In this document: piece after piece, positions 1-9,215 of the stretch
Layout: each line of letters begins with the position of its first letter
Numbering within the stretch: position 1 is the first letter of the stretch
NCBI RefSeq assembly: GCF_002836255.1
Contig: NZ_PJAU01000050.1
Coordinates: 1-64,000, forward strand
Source of the DNA: Colwellia sp. 75C3
GTDB taxonomy: Bacteria > Pseudomonadota > Gammaproteobacteria > Enterobacterales > Alteromonadaceae
Length of the DNA stretch: 64,000 nucleotides
Direction: 5' to 3'
Translations under genes and position numbers: made by a program
Notes under the pieces: model-generated
What the model was told of the DNA's origin: nothing
Seen by the model: the letters and a program-made list of their open reading frames with translations, nothing else
Databases searched by the model: none

Positions 1-1094
1 TCACTATGTGCTAAAAACTCATTAGGTTGATGGGCTTGCTCAATAGAGCCAGGACCAAGCACTATAGTTTGACAACCTAGTTGTTGAATATATGGCGCTT
101 CAGTAGCGTAATTAACCGCACAACAACTATGGCCACTAATCTCTTCGGCAATATCGATAAGGGTACTTGGTTTCTTTTGCTCAAAACTAGGTGAACTTGG
201 ATGCAACTCTGCGAAGGTGATTCGACTGGGGTAAAGTTCGGCTAAAGGTTTTAAGGCTTCGCTCAGCCAATTAATCAATTCGTCATCACTCATGCCAGGC
301 AGTGAACGTAAATCAATATCTAAATTACAATGACCACAAATTCTATTGGCATTATCTCCACCAGAAATGGCGCCAAAATTTAGCGTTGGAGCAGGCACAT
401 CAAATGCATTATTTTCGTAACTGAGCTGAAATTTTTCTTTTAACTCAATCAACTGACCAATGACTTTATGCATAATCTCTATAGCATTAATGCCAAGATT
501 TGGTTTGCTTGAATGGCCAGATTTACCTTCAACACTAATACGGTGTGACATATGCCCTTTATGCATAATCACAGGCACTAAATTGGTTGGCTCTCCAATA
601 ATGGCAACATCAGGTTTTATCGCTTGGCTTTTAGCAAAAAAACGTGCGCCAGCCATAGTCGTTTCTTCATCAGCGGTCGCAAGAATATATAATGGCTTTT
701 TAAGCTGAGTAATGGGTAAGTTTTTACATACTTGCAAAATAAAAGCGAAAAATCCTTTCATATCACAAGTACCTAAACCAAAAAATTTATCTTCCTGGTT
801 AAGGACTTTATGTGGGTCCGATTGCCAACTGTTTTCATCAAAGGGAACCGTGTCACTATGGCCTGCTAATAACAAACCGCCTTCACCATTGCCTAACTTG
901 GCAAGTAAGTTAAATTTATTGCTTGTATCAGGTACTGCTTGAATTTCAATGGTAAAACCAAGTTGCTCAAACCAAGTGGCTAATAGTTGTATCACTTCTT
1001 TATTTCCTTGGTCCCAACTTGGTTGTGTTGAGCTGATGGAAGAGCAAGCGATTAACTGGCTTAAGCTTTGACTGAAATTAGGCAGTTGTGTCAT
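1..1094 (-). CDS. argE: Acetylornithine deacetylase ArgE (3' end cut by window edge)
   Basis: Zinc peptidase-family (M20) enzyme that removes the acetyl group from N2-acetylornithine to give ornithine in the cytoplasmic arginine pathway. I translated it from the minus strand. It starts MTQLPNFSQSL at the ATG whose complement is 1092-1094 and stays open to base 1, so the C-terminus lies outside the window. Visible family motifs are AGHSDTVPF (metal histidine and aspartate), GTCDMKGFFA (bridging aspartate) and ADEETTMAGAR (catalytic glutamates). It is transcribed divergently from argC, the usual gammaproteobacterial arrangement. Its presence means ornithine is made by the linear deacetylase route. 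Confidence 0.95.
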   Translation of the reverse strand, partial: MTQLPNFSQSLSQLIACSSISSTQPSWDQGNKEVIQLLATWFEQLGFTIEIQAVPDTSNKFNLLAKLGNGEGGLLLAGHSDTVPFDENSWQSDPHKVLNQEDKFFGLGTCDMKGFFAFILQVCKNLPITQLKKPLYILATADEETTMAGARFFAKSQAIKPDVAIIGEPTNLVPVIMHKGHMSHRISVEGKSGHSSKPNLGINAIEIMHKVIGQLIELKEKFQLSYENNAFDVPAPTLNFGAISGGDNANRICGHCNLDIDLRSLPGMSDDELINWLSEALKPLAELYPSRITFAELHPSSPSFEQKKPSTLIDIAEEISGHSCCAVNYATEAPYIQQLGCQTIVLGPGSIEQAHQPNEFLAHS

Positions 1095-1110
1095 ATAGAA
1101 CCTATAAATT

Positions 1111-1154
1111 ATTGAATAAATACTTAAATAGTTATGCTGATTAGTTGCATAACT
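1111..1154. promoter_or_regulatory. argE/argC divergent control region with candidate operator
   Basis: The 124-bp gap between argE and argC contains a perfect 8-bp inverted repeat, AGTTATGC (1130-1137) and GCATAACT (1147-1154), with a 9-bp spacer. Next to it, 1111-1128 (ATTGAATAAATACTTAAA) resembles an ArgR box (TGAAT-W4-ATTCA) with two mismatches. ArgR control of argECBH in E. coli acts in the same place. That these are ArgR sites is an inference. Confidence 0.4.
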
Positions 1155-1218
1155 ACCCATGCGATGTTACCTTAGCTTTATAGTGTAAATAACCTGCTTT
1201 AATAAGGCTACTTCAAAA

Positions 1219-2280
1219 ATGACAAAGGCTATACCCGATTCGAATAACAGTATGCAAAAAGTGGCAGTTATTGGCGCTAGTGGCTATGCAGGAGCAGAGC
1301 TTGTAGGCTTATTATGCCAACATAGTCATGTACAAATTTGTCATTTAGTTGTTTCTGAAAATAGTAGTTCAGAAGGTAAGTTGTTTAGTGATTTACATGG
1401 TCGATTTCAAAGTCTATGTGATTTACCGCTAGAAGCGTTTTCATCTGCATGGTTTGATCAATGCGCAGCAGAATTAGATGTGGTCTTCTTTGCTACACCT
1501 CATGAATTCAGCGCTGATTGGGCACAAGCATTTGTCGATGCTGGCGTTAAAGTTTTTGACCTTTCCGGTGGCTTTAGATTAAAAGATGCTAATGATTACC
1601 CGAAATACTATGGTTTCGAACATGCAAATGTCGATGCGTTAGCCGTAGCCAAATATGGCTTAGCTGAATGGCAGCAAGATGATATTGCTAGTACAAATTT
1701 GGTTGCTGTTCCGGGTTGTTATCCAACGGCAAGTTTGCTTTGTTTGAAACCACTTACTAGTAACAATTTAGCTGTAGAAAATTCATTGGTTGTGGTTAAT
1801 GGCATAAGTGGTGTGAGTGGTGCTGGTAGAAATGCCTCATTAGCAACTAATTTTAATGAAGTGAGTTTAAAAGCTTATAACGTATTGCAACATAGACATC
1901 AGCCTGAAATATCTCAAGAAGCGGCTATAGGCGTTATATTTAATCCGCATTTAGCACCTTATAAACGAGGTCTTTTAGTAACCGTAACCTTGCAATTAAA
2001 TGCAGGGGTTACAAATACTCAGGTTAAGCAAGCTTTTGAACAGGCATATAGTGATAAACCTTTAGTAAGATTAGTAGCTAGTTGGCCTGAAATAGGTAAT
2101 GTGGCTTATACGCCGTTCGCTGATGTGCATTGGCAGTTTGACGAAGACAAGCAGGTTGTGGTGGTAAGTTGTGCCATTGATAACTTACTTAAAGGCGCGG
2201 CTTCACAAGCTGTGCAATGTTTTAATATTTCACTTGGTTTGGCCAGTGAATTTTCGTTAATCAGCAATAAAACGAGTTAA
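1219..2280 (+). CDS. argC: N-acetyl-gamma-glutamyl-phosphate reductase ArgC
   Basis: Reduces N-acetylglutamyl phosphate to the semialdehyde with NADPH, the third step of arginine synthesis. The dinucleotide-binding motif IGASGYAGAE follows the N-terminus and the catalytic cysteine is Cys167 in VPGCYPTA. The protein has 353 residues, about 20 more than typical, because the chosen start precedes the usual MQKVAVIGASG. An internal ATG at 1252 would give a standard N-terminus, but neither start has a strong ribosome-binding site. It is first in a tight argC-argB-argF run, with argB nine bases after its stop. Confidence 0.96.
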   Translation: MTKAIPDSNNSMQKVAVIGASGYAGAELVGLLCQHSHVQICHLVVSENSSSEGKLFSDLHGRFQSLCDLPLEAFSSAWFDQCAAELDVVFFATPHEFSADWAQAFVDAGVKVFDLSGGFRLKDANDYPKYYGFEHANVDALAVAKYGLAEWQQDDIASTNLVAVPGCYPTASLLCLKPLTSNNLAVENSLVVVNGISGVSGAGRNASLATNFNEVSLKAYNVLQHRHQPEISQEAAIGVIFNPHLAPYKRGLLVTVTLQLNAGVTNTQVKQAFEQAYSDKPLVRLVASWPEIGNVAYTPFADVHWQFDEDKQVVVVSCAIDNLLKGAASQAVQCFNISLGLASEFSLISNKTS

Positions 2281-2289
2281 GGAGTAATA

Positions 2290-3108
2290 ATGAACAGCCC
2301 ATTGCTTAAGCCAAAAGCTAAATCAAGCGTTACATCAGTGCTAAAACCATTAGTCATTAAAATTGGCGGGGCCATTCTTGAAAAAGAATCAGCACTGAAT
2401 GCTTTATTTAGCGTGATTTCACAGCTGAAAAATAAGCAAGTGGTTTTGGTTCATGGTGGTGGCTGCGTAGTAGATGAAATGTTAGCGCAAGCTGGTTTTA
2501 CCACTGAAAAAAAGCACGGTTTACGTGTAACGCCTAAAGCGCAAGTCGCGCTAATAAGTGGTGCTCTTGCTGGTACGGTAAATAAAGCTATTGTTGCTAC
2601 GGCTAACAGTATGGATTTAGCCGCGGTAGGTTTATCGTTAAATGATGGCGATATGATCAGCTGTACTTTATCCACTCAAGATTTAGGTCAGGTAGGCGTA
2701 CCACAAACGAATAACAGTAAGTTATTAGACTGTTTGCTAAAGGCAAAGTTTTTACCTGTTATTTCTTCAATTGGTGCTCTGGATAATGGTGATTTAGTGA
2801 ATGTAAATGCCGATGATGCCGCCGTTGCTATTTGCCAGTTACTCAATGCGGAACTTTTGTTACTCACCGATGTTAATGGTGTTAAAGGCGCAGATGGTGA
2901 GTATTTACCGACACTTAATGCGGAGCAAGCTCAAAACCTAATTAAGCAGGGCGTTATTGCCGGCGGTATGACAGCGAAAGTCAATGCTGCTTTGCATGCC
3001 GCCCAACAGTTACGACGAAGTATCGCGGTTGCCAGTTGGCAATCGCCAGAGCAAATTAGCCAATTACTTGATGGTTACGGTGTTGGTACACAAATTCAGC
3101 CAAACTAG
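2290..3108 (+). CDS. argB: Acetylglutamate kinase ArgB
   Basis: Amino-acid-kinase family enzyme that phosphorylates N-acetylglutamate. It shows KIGGAILE near residue 25, the VHGGG nucleotide/substrate loop, NVNADDAA and LTDVNGV. Length is 272 residues, with about 20 extra N-terminal residues before the kinase fold. The start is supported by TAAGGAG seven bases upstream. It sits nine bases after argC and 53 before argF, so the three are probably co-transcribed. Confidence 0.96.
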   Translation: MNSPLLKPKAKSSVTSVLKPLVIKIGGAILEKESALNALFSVISQLKNKQVVLVHGGGCVVDEMLAQAGFTTEKKHGLRVTPKAQVALISGALAGTVNKAIVATANSMDLAAVGLSLNDGDMISCTLSTQDLGQVGVPQTNNSKLLDCLLKAKFLPVISSIGALDNGDLVNVNADDAAVAICQLLNAELLLLTDVNGVKGADGEYLPTLNAEQAQNLIKQGVIAGGMTAKVNAALHAAQQLRRSIAVASWQSPEQISQLLDGYGVGTQIQPN

Positions 3109-3161
3109 TTTTAAGCAACGTTATCATCAAAAGCTTTAAAGAAATATTAAGAGAAAATACT

Positions 3162-4103
3162 ATGTCGACAAATACTGCATTCCAACAATTAAACAATTTT
3201 TTGGCTGATGATCAGTTAAATAAAACCGAATTATTAGCATTAATCGAATTAGCGATTAACATTAAGAAAAATCCTACGGACTATAGCCAAGTATTAGCTG
3301 GCAAGTCAGTGGCAATGATCTTTGAAAAACCGTCCCTAAGAACACACGTCAGTTTTGATATGGGCATTAATAAGTTAGGTGGCCATGCATTATATTTGGG
3401 TCAACAAAATGGTAAGTTAGGCGAGCGTGAACGAGTGAGTGATTACGCAAAAAACTTGTCTTGTTTTGCTGATGTTATTGTTGCAAGAGTATTTAGCCAT
3501 GAATCTATTCAAGGTTTAGCTGAGCACGCAAGTATTCCTGTTATTAATGCGTTATGTGATGTTTATCACCCTTGTCAGGCATTGGCTGATTTTGTCACGC
3601 TATCAGAGAGCTACCCAGATTTAAGCCAAGTAAAATTAGCCTATGTGGGAGATGGCAATAATGTATCTAACTCATTAATGATCATGGCAGCAACGTTAGG
3701 GGTAGATTTTACTTTAGTATCCCCACCAGGACATGAAGCACAAGCAGACATAGTTGAAAAAACTAAAAAACTTGCCCAAGCGTCAGGCAGTAAGCTAATA
3801 CTTACCAATGATATCGACGCCATTGGTAAACAAGATGTCATTTATACCGATACTTGGATTTCTATGGGTGATGAAGATTCAACTAAGAAAGCTGAAATTT
3901 TAGCTAAGTTTGCACCTTATCAAGTAAATCATGCTCTGATGGTAAAAGCGCAAGCGAGCATGGTATTACACTGCCAACCTGCGCATTTGGAAGAAGAAAT
4001 AACGACTGAGTTATTTGATAGTGAATTATCAAAAGTATTCCAACAGGCAGAAAATAGAATGTGGGCACAGAACGCCGTGTTAGTCGCACTATTCACTAAT
4101 TAA
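3162..4103 (+). CDS. argF: Ornithine carbamoyltransferase ArgF
   Basis: Transfers the carbamoyl group to ornithine to form citrulline. The carbamoyl-phosphate loop reads EKPSLRTH near residue 57, where the textbook motif is STRT. The carbamoyl-binding HPCQALADF and the ornithine loop WISMGDED are present. The C-terminal loop reads HCQPAH near residue 270 where E. coli has HCLPA. SLRT also occurs in acetylornithine transcarbamylases, but argE upstream and the SMG loop favour true ornithine carbamoyltransferase. Length is 313 residues, normal for the family. Confidence 0.93.
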   Translation: MSTNTAFQQLNNFLADDQLNKTELLALIELAINIKKNPTDYSQVLAGKSVAMIFEKPSLRTHVSFDMGINKLGGHALYLGQQNGKLGERERVSDYAKNLSCFADVIVARVFSHESIQGLAEHASIPVINALCDVYHPCQALADFVTLSESYPDLSQVKLAYVGDGNNVSNSLMIMAATLGVDFTLVSPPGHEAQADIVEKTKKLAQASGSKLILTNDIDAIGKQDVIYTDTWISMGDEDSTKKAEILAKFAPYQVNHALMVKAQASMVLHCQPAHLEEEITTELFDSELSKVFQQAENRMWAQNAVLVALFTN

Positions 4104-4213
4104 TCACTGTTCTAACTATTTGAGGCGATAGCGGCGTCAAAAGTACTCATTGACTAACGTCAACTCCGTGCTTTTTTCTTGCTCTAGCATCAAATAGCAT
4201 AGCGAACAGTGAT
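4103..4213. repeat. Long imperfect palindrome between argF and argG
   Basis: Nested complementary segments span this interval: ATCACTGTTC (4103-4112) with GAACAGTGAT (4204-4213), then CTATTTGA with TCAAATAG, then AAAAGTAC with GTGCTTTT (one G-T pair), then TTGAC-TAAC-GTCAA at the tip. Together they could fold into one hairpin of about 110 nt. The left arm begins at the argF stop codon. It could be a mobile or dispersed palindromic unit, an mRNA-stabilising hairpin or an attenuator. There is no second copy in the window. Confidence 0.7.
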
Positions 4214-4333
4214 AAATTAGAGGTAGTGTGAACAAATAACCTAAGACATTTATTAGCAGTAATAATGAAATAATTTAGACTAAGTTGGTAATAATACTAA
4301 CTAGTCATACCCAAAAATTTAAGAGAGAAGAAA

Positions 4334-5590
4334 ATGGCTTTAACTAAGAAAAAAATCAAAAAAGTAGTATTGGCATACTCAGGTGGATTAGATACTTCAG
4401 CGATCATTCCATGGTTAAAAGAAAACTATGACGGCTGTGAAGTCATCGCATTTTGTGCTGATGTTGGTCAAGGTGATGAAGAGCTTGAAGGGGTTAAAGA
4501 AAAAGCCATTGCTTCAGGTGCATCGGAATGTTACGTAGTTGATCTAAAAGAAGAATATGTAAAAGAATATATCTACCCAATTTTAAAAACTGGCTCTGTT
4601 TACGAAGGTCAATATTTATTAGGTACGTCAATGGCACGACCTATTATTGCTAAAGCACACATAGAAATAGCCCTTAAAGTTGGCGCTGATGCCGTTTGTC
4701 ATGGTTGTACCGGTAAAGGTAACGACCAAGTACGTTTTGAAGCTTGTTTTGCTGCACTAGCGCCAGAGCTGACAGTAATTGCGCCATGGCGTGAGTGGGA
4801 TATGGTTTCTCGTGAAGACTTACTTGATTACTTAGCAGAACGTGATATTCCTTGTGCTGCTTCATTAACCAAAATTTACAGCCGTGATGCGAATGCTTGG
4901 CATATCTCGCATGAAGGCGGAGAGTTAGAAGACCCATGGTGTGAGCCATCAAAAGAAGTATGGACGATGACGGTTGATCCAATGGATGCGCCAGATGTGC
5001 CAGAAAAAGTACAATTAAGTTTTCTTGAAGGCGAATTAGTTGCTATTGACGGAAAAGACTTTTCTCAAAGTGGTGCCGGTGCTTATGAAGCGCTAATGTA
5101 CTTAAACGAGAAAGGTGCTGCACACGGTGTCGGCAGAATCGATATTGTTGAAAACCGTTTGGTTGGTATGAAGTCTCGAGGTTGTTATGAAACACCCGGT
5201 GGAACAATTTTAATGGCTGCTTACAAAGGTTTAGAAACACTTATTCTAGATAAAGAGTCACTTAAATACCGTGAATCTGTCGGTCTTGAATTCTCTCATG
5301 TTATTTATGATGGTCGTTGGTTTACACCACTTGCTAAAGCACAGCTAGCTTCAGCTGCATCGTTTGCTGAAAAGCTAACAGGTGACGTGGTTGTTAAGTT
5401 ATACAAAGGCATGGCGCAAGTGATTCAACGTCGTTCACCAAATAGCTTGTATTCTGAAGCATTTGCAACGTTTGGTGCTGATGATGTTTATGACCAAAAA
5501 CACGCTGAAGGATTTATTCGTTTGTTCAGCTTATCAAGCCGTATTACAGCGCTTTCTCAAAATGGCTCACTAAAAGATAAGGCAGAATAA
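4334..5590 (+). CDS. argG: Argininosuccinate synthase ArgG
   Basis: Joins citrulline and aspartate using ATP. The N-terminal PP-loop AYSGGLDTS (residues 14-22) is the ATP pyrophosphatase signature, and [13 protein letters not shown] and [10 protein letters not shown] are further conserved blocks. Length is 418 residues, normal for the bacterial type. The start has AAGAGAGAAG just upstream. It follows a 230-bp gap holding a long palindrome, so it may have its own promoter, and it is followed after two bases by argH(A), with which it should be co-transcribed. Confidence 0.97.
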   Translation: MALTKKKIKKVVLAYSGGLDTSAIIPWLKENYDGCEVIAFCADVGQGDEELEGVKEKAIASGASECYVVDLKEEYVKEYIYPILKTGSVYEGQYLLGTSMARPIIAKAHIEIALKVGADAVCHGCTGKGNDQVRFEACFAALAPELTVIAPWREWDMVSREDLLDYLAERDIPCAASLTKIYSRDANAWHISHEGGELEDPWCEPSKEVWTMTVDPMDAPDVPEKVQLSFLEGELVAIDGKDFSQSGAGAYEALMYLNEKGAAHGVGRIDIVENRLVGMKSRGCYETPGGTILMAAYKGLETLILDKESLKYRESVGLEFSHVIYDGRWFTPLAKAQLASAASFAEKLTGDVVVKLYKGMAQVIQRRSPNSLYSEAFATFGADDVYDQKHAEGFIRLFSLSSRITALSQNGSLKDKAE

Positions 5591-5592
5591 CC

Positions 5593-7536
5593 ATGGCTTT
5601 ATGGGGCGGAAGGTTTAAAGAGAAGGCGAGTTTACAATTTAAGAAATTTAATGACTCGCTACCGGTAGATTACCGCATGGCCGTACAAGATATTGTTGGC
5701 TCAATCGCTTGGGCGCAGTCAATTCACGAAGTTGGTGTAATAAACGATGATGAATTGCTTCGTTTAACGGCAGCCCTACAAGAGTTAAAAGCGTCGGTAG
5801 AAGAAAATCCAAAGCAAATTTTGTTATCTGATGCGGAAGATATTCATAGCTGGGTCGAAATTCAGTTAATTGAAAAAACCGGTGATTTAGGCAAGAAACT
5901 CCATACGGGTCGTAGTCGTAACGACCAAGTAGCAACTGATTTAAAGCTTTGGTGTAAAGAAACTGGCGGTGAACTATTGTTTGCTTTAGTGAACTTACAG
6001 CAAGCTATGATGAATTTAGCTGAACGTGAAAAAGATACTGTGTTACCGGGTTATACCCATTTACAGCGCGCACAACCGATAACGTTCGGTCATTGGTGTT
6101 TAGCATATGTGGAAATGTTTAACCGTGATATTGGTCGTCTCAAAGATGCGCTATATCGTTTAGATGTTTCGCCGCTTGGCTCTGGCGCATTAGCAGGTAC
6201 CGCATATCCAATTGACAGAAATGCCTTAGCTAACCGTTTAGGTTTTAGAACCGCGACCATGAACAGTCTTGATGCTGTATCTGATAGAGATCACGTTATT
6301 GAGTTGTTGGCTTCAGCCAGTATTTCTATGATGCATTTATCACGTTTTGCAGAAGATTTAATTTTCTACAACTCAGGTGAAGCTGGCTTTGTTGAAATGA
6401 GTGACTTAGTGAGCTCTGGTTCATCATTGATGCCACAGAAGAAAAACCCTGATGCATGTGAATTAATTCGTGGTAAATCAGGACGTGTTTTTGGTGCATT
6501 AACGGGTATGTTAACCACAATGAAAGCGTTGGCGCTTGCTTACAATAAAGATATGCAAGAAGACAAAGAAGGTTTGTTCGACGCGCTTGATACTTGGCAA
6601 GAATGTATGGAAATGGCGGTGTTGGTCGCGGATGGTTTAAAAGTAAACCGTTCACGTACACTAGCTGCAGCACAACAAGGTTATGCTAACGCAACGGAAC
6701 TTGCCGACTATTTAGTGGGTAAAGATATTCCGTTCCGTGAAGCACATCATATTGTTGGCGAAGTGGTATTAGCGGCTATTGATAAAGGTGTACCGTTAGA
6801 AGATTTAACCATAAGCCAACTGCAAGAATTCAGTGATAAAATTGAGCAGGATGTGTATCAACATCTTTCAATTGAATCGACGCTTAATAAACGTGAAGCC
6901 CTTGGCGGTACTTCACGTTCACAAGTTAAAAAAGCGCTGGCGACTACACAGTCAGGTAATGAAGCTATTTTAAATGAGCAAGTTGTTGGTGCGCCAGGTA
7001 AACAACGAATTCAAGTAGCACTTAAACAGGTTAAACAACGTTTAAATGCTCAACGTGCCGCGGCTATGTCGGTTCGTCGAGCAAGAATGTCTGATGTTGA
7101 CAGTATTTTTCAACTGACTACATTTTGGGCTGATAAAGGTGAGATTCTCCCACGTACTCGTGACAATATAATTCACGATATTCAGAACTTTGTCGTAGCT
7201 GAGCTTGATGGTCAGGTTGTTGGTACCGCTTCGCTTTATATCTATCAAACAGGTTTAGCAGAAATACGTTCTGTTGTTGTTGAAGATAATGCGCAAAAGC
7301 AGGGACAAGGTGAGGCCTTAGTTCAGTATTTGTTAGAATTTGCTCATCAAATGGAATTAGAACAAATAATTGTTCTTACTTATATCCCTCAGTACTTTGA
7401 ACAACTTGGTTTTAACTTAATTGATAAAGGATCGCTAGCCGAGAATATTATCGAAGACAGCGAACCAAGTCCTCATAAAGATCCTGCTGATGAAGTCGCG
7501 ATGGAATATATACTCAGTCAGCCTCAACAGGCATAA
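5593..7536 (+). CDS. argH: ArgH(A): argininosuccinate lyase fused to a GNAT acetyltransferase
   Basis: Residues 1 to about 465 are argininosuccinate lyase, cleaving argininosuccinate to arginine and fumarate. The signature [12 protein letters not shown] lies near residue 277, with [13 protein letters not shown] and [14 protein letters not shown] upstream. From about residue 488 ([13 protein letters not shown]) to the end (647) is a GNAT domain with the acetyl-CoA loop [10 protein letters not shown]. Fusions of this kind are known from Moritella and related marine bacteria, where the tail has N-acetylglutamate synthase activity. A separate full argA follows, so the tail may be partly redundant. 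It starts two bases after argG. Confidence 0.96.
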   Translation: MALWGGRFKEKASLQFKKFNDSLPVDYRMAVQDIVGSIAWAQSIHEVGVINDDELLRLTAALQELKASVEENPKQILLSDAEDIHSWVEIQLIEKTGDLGKKLHTGRSRNDQVATDLKLWCKETGGELLFALVNLQQAMMNLAEREKDTVLPGYTHLQRAQPITFGHWCLAYVEMFNRDIGRLKDALYRLDVSPLGSGALAGTAYPIDRNALANRLGFRTATMNSLDAVSDRDHVIELLASASISMMHLSRFAEDLIFYNSGEAGFVEMSDLVSSGSSLMPQKKNPDACELIRGKSGRVFGALTGMLTTMKALALAYNKDMQEDKEGLFDALDTWQECMEMAVLVADGLKVNRSRTLAAAQQGYANATELADYLVGKDIPFREAHHIVGEVVLAAIDKGVPLEDLTISQLQEFSDKIEQDVYQHLSIESTLNKREALGGTSRSQVKKALATTQSGNEAILNEQVVGAPGKQRIQVALKQVKQRLNAQRAAAMSVRRARMSDVDSIFQLTTFWADKGEILPRTRDNIIHDIQNFVVAELDGQVVGTASLYIYQTGLAEIRSVVVEDNAQKQGQGEALVQYLLEFAHQMELEQIIVLTYIPQYFEQLGFNLIDKGSLAENIIEDSEPSPHKDPADEVAMEYILSQPQQA

Positions 7537-7539
7537 TTT

Positions 7540-7746
7540 CAGTGGGAATTAAAAATGATTTAGGCAAGGCATTCGCTTTAACTAATGGTTATTCCATTAT
7601 TAAAGTTAATAACGATGAATAAATCATTTTTAAACCCATCAAAGAAGCTTGTGAGCCAGTTCATTTTGTTGTTGCAGCAATTAAAATAGGGAATAACCAT
7701 TATTTTATTACTGCGCCTAAAACTGAAATGGCCCACAAGCTCTGAA
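7540..7746. repeat. Decayed copy of a dispersed inverted-repeat element
   Basis: This intergenic block is related to the element at 54726-54989. Shared landmarks in the same order are CAG-(T/C)G-(G/A)GAATTAAAA, GGCAAGGCATT, AATGGTTATTCC, AATAACG and a closing AAGCTCTGA. The terminal inverted repeats seen in the other copy are not recognisable here. Internally, AATGGTTATTCC and GGGAATAACCATT can pair, so a transcript would form a hairpin between argH(A) and argA. Confidence 0.6.
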
Positions 7747-7821
7747 AATGCATTTTGAGATTGATTGAGTATATTGTGGGTCAAAGTAAATAGCAGTCAA
7801 TAAAGAGTAATAACTCAAAGA

Positions 7822-9141
7822 ATGGAAAGCATGAATAATAGCGAGCAGAATTACGTAAAATGGTTTAGAAATGCAGCACCCTATATTAATGCGCACCGTG
7901 GAAAAACGGTGGTACTTATGTTTGGTGGTGAAGCCGTTACTCACCCAAATTTTGCTAATATTATTCATGATATTTCATTATTACGTAGTTTAGGTGTGAA
8001 ACTAGTGGTAGTGCATGGAGCACGGCCGCAAATTGAAGATCGTATGCAGCAACGAGGTCTTGAAGCAAGTATTGTAAATAATATTCGTGTCACAGATGCA
8101 CAAACCTTAGTTGCGGTGAAAGATGCTACCGGTTCCTTACGTCTTCATATTGAAGCATTGCTCTCAACTGGCTTAGTTAATTCGCCTATGCACGGATCAC
8201 AAATCCGTGTAAGTACCGGTAATTTTGTTATTGCGAAACCCATGGGAGTTCGCAGTGGTGTTGATTATAAGTACACGGGTAGCGTTAGAAGAATAGATTC
8301 AGATGGTATTAACATGCAGTTGGATTATGGATCTATTGTTTTACTCTCTCCAATCGGTTACTCACCAACAGGCGAAGTATTTAACCTTGCCTTAGAAGAT
8401 GTTGCCACACAAACAGCTATTTCGTTGAAGGCAGATAAGCTTATTGCCTTTACCGAAGACGAAGGGCTTATTGATAAGTCTGGCGAGTTAATTCGTAGTT
8501 GTAGTGTTCGTACAGTAAAAACCTTACTTGATGAAAATGACTGCCATGTGCGTCAATTATTACTTCGCTCTATCATTCAAAGTGGTGAAAATGGCGTTGA
8601 ACGTTGTCATTGTGTCAGTTATCAAAGTGATACCGCATTATTACAAGAGCTTTTTACCCGCGATGGTGCTGGTACTTTGATTGCCAAAGATCATAAAGAA
8701 TTAATTGCTACAGCCACAATAGATGATGTTGCTGGAATATTAGAATTGATACAGCCACTTGAGGAGGAAGGGGTTTTAGTTAAGCGCTCTCGTGAATTAC
8801 TTGAGATGGAAATAGAATGTTTCACTGTTCTCAAAAAAGAAGACGTGATCATCGCTTGCGCTGCTTTATATCCCTACCCTGAAGCGAACTCAGGTGAAGT
8901 TGCTTGTGTAGTTATTGACCCAGACTATCGTAAAGGTAATCGAGGTGAAAGAATTATAAGTGCTTTAGAACTTAGTGCTAAAAAGAAGGGACTAACGTCT
9001 TTATTCTTATTAACAACGGTGAGTGGACATTGGTTCAGAGAACAAGGTTTTATAGAGACATCACTGGAAAGATTGCCTGAAGGGAAAAAGAAGATGTATA
9101 ACTTTCAGCGTAATTCGAAAGTGTTTATCAAAGATATATAA
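7822..9141 (+). CDS. argA: N-acetylglutamate synthase ArgA (classical two-domain form)
   Basis: Acetylates glutamate, the first and feedback-controlled step of arginine synthesis. The N-terminal amino-acid-kinase-like domain (to about residue 290) carries VLMFGGEAV and VVVHGARPQIE and binds arginine in the family. The C-terminal GNAT domain carries the acetyl-CoA loop YRKGNRGERI. Length 439 matches the E. coli type. The ATG at 7831 (MNNSEQ), with GGAAAG just before it, is an alternative start. It is separated from argH(A) by a degenerate repeat element and followed by a strong terminator. Confidence 0.95.
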   Translation: MESMNNSEQNYVKWFRNAAPYINAHRGKTVVLMFGGEAVTHPNFANIIHDISLLRSLGVKLVVVHGARPQIEDRMQQRGLEASIVNNIRVTDAQTLVAVKDATGSLRLHIEALLSTGLVNSPMHGSQIRVSTGNFVIAKPMGVRSGVDYKYTGSVRRIDSDGINMQLDYGSIVLLSPIGYSPTGEVFNLALEDVATQTAISLKADKLIAFTEDEGLIDKSGELIRSCSVRTVKTLLDENDCHVRQLLLRSIIQSGENGVERCHCVSYQSDTALLQELFTRDGAGTLIAKDHKELIATATIDDVAGILELIQPLEEEGVLVKRSRELLEMEIECFTVLKKEDVIIACAALYPYPEANSGEVACVVIDPDYRKGNRGERIISALELSAKKKGLTSLFLLTTVSGHWFREQGFIETSLERLPEGKKKMYNFQRNSKVFIKDI

Positions 9142-9168
9142 AAATTAGTTCTAGATTAACTAAAATAC

Positions 9169-9203
9169 AAAAGCCGTCAGCGTAAAGTTAACGGCTTTTT
9201 TAT
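9169..9203. terminator. Terminator between argA and mrcA
   Basis: AAAAGCCGT (9169-9177) pairs with ACGGCTTTT (9191-9199), followed by further T residues. Convergent genes on both sides (argA rightward, mrcA leftward) and an A-run on the other strand suggest it works in both directions. Confidence 0.85.
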
Positions 9204-9215
9204 TATTAATTCCCA

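Noticed and set aside
460-942. Two + strand frames of 82 and 76 codons
   Set aside because: They lie antisense inside argE, which has clear family motifs in its own frame.
3162-4103. Acetylornithine carbamoyltransferase instead of ArgF
   Set aside because: The SLRT loop occurs in that family, but argE is present and the SMG ornithine loop is intact.
7578-7968. Short minus-strand frames across the argH(A)-argA gap
   Set aside because: The sequence is a decayed copy of the dispersed element at 54726-54989, which is non-coding.
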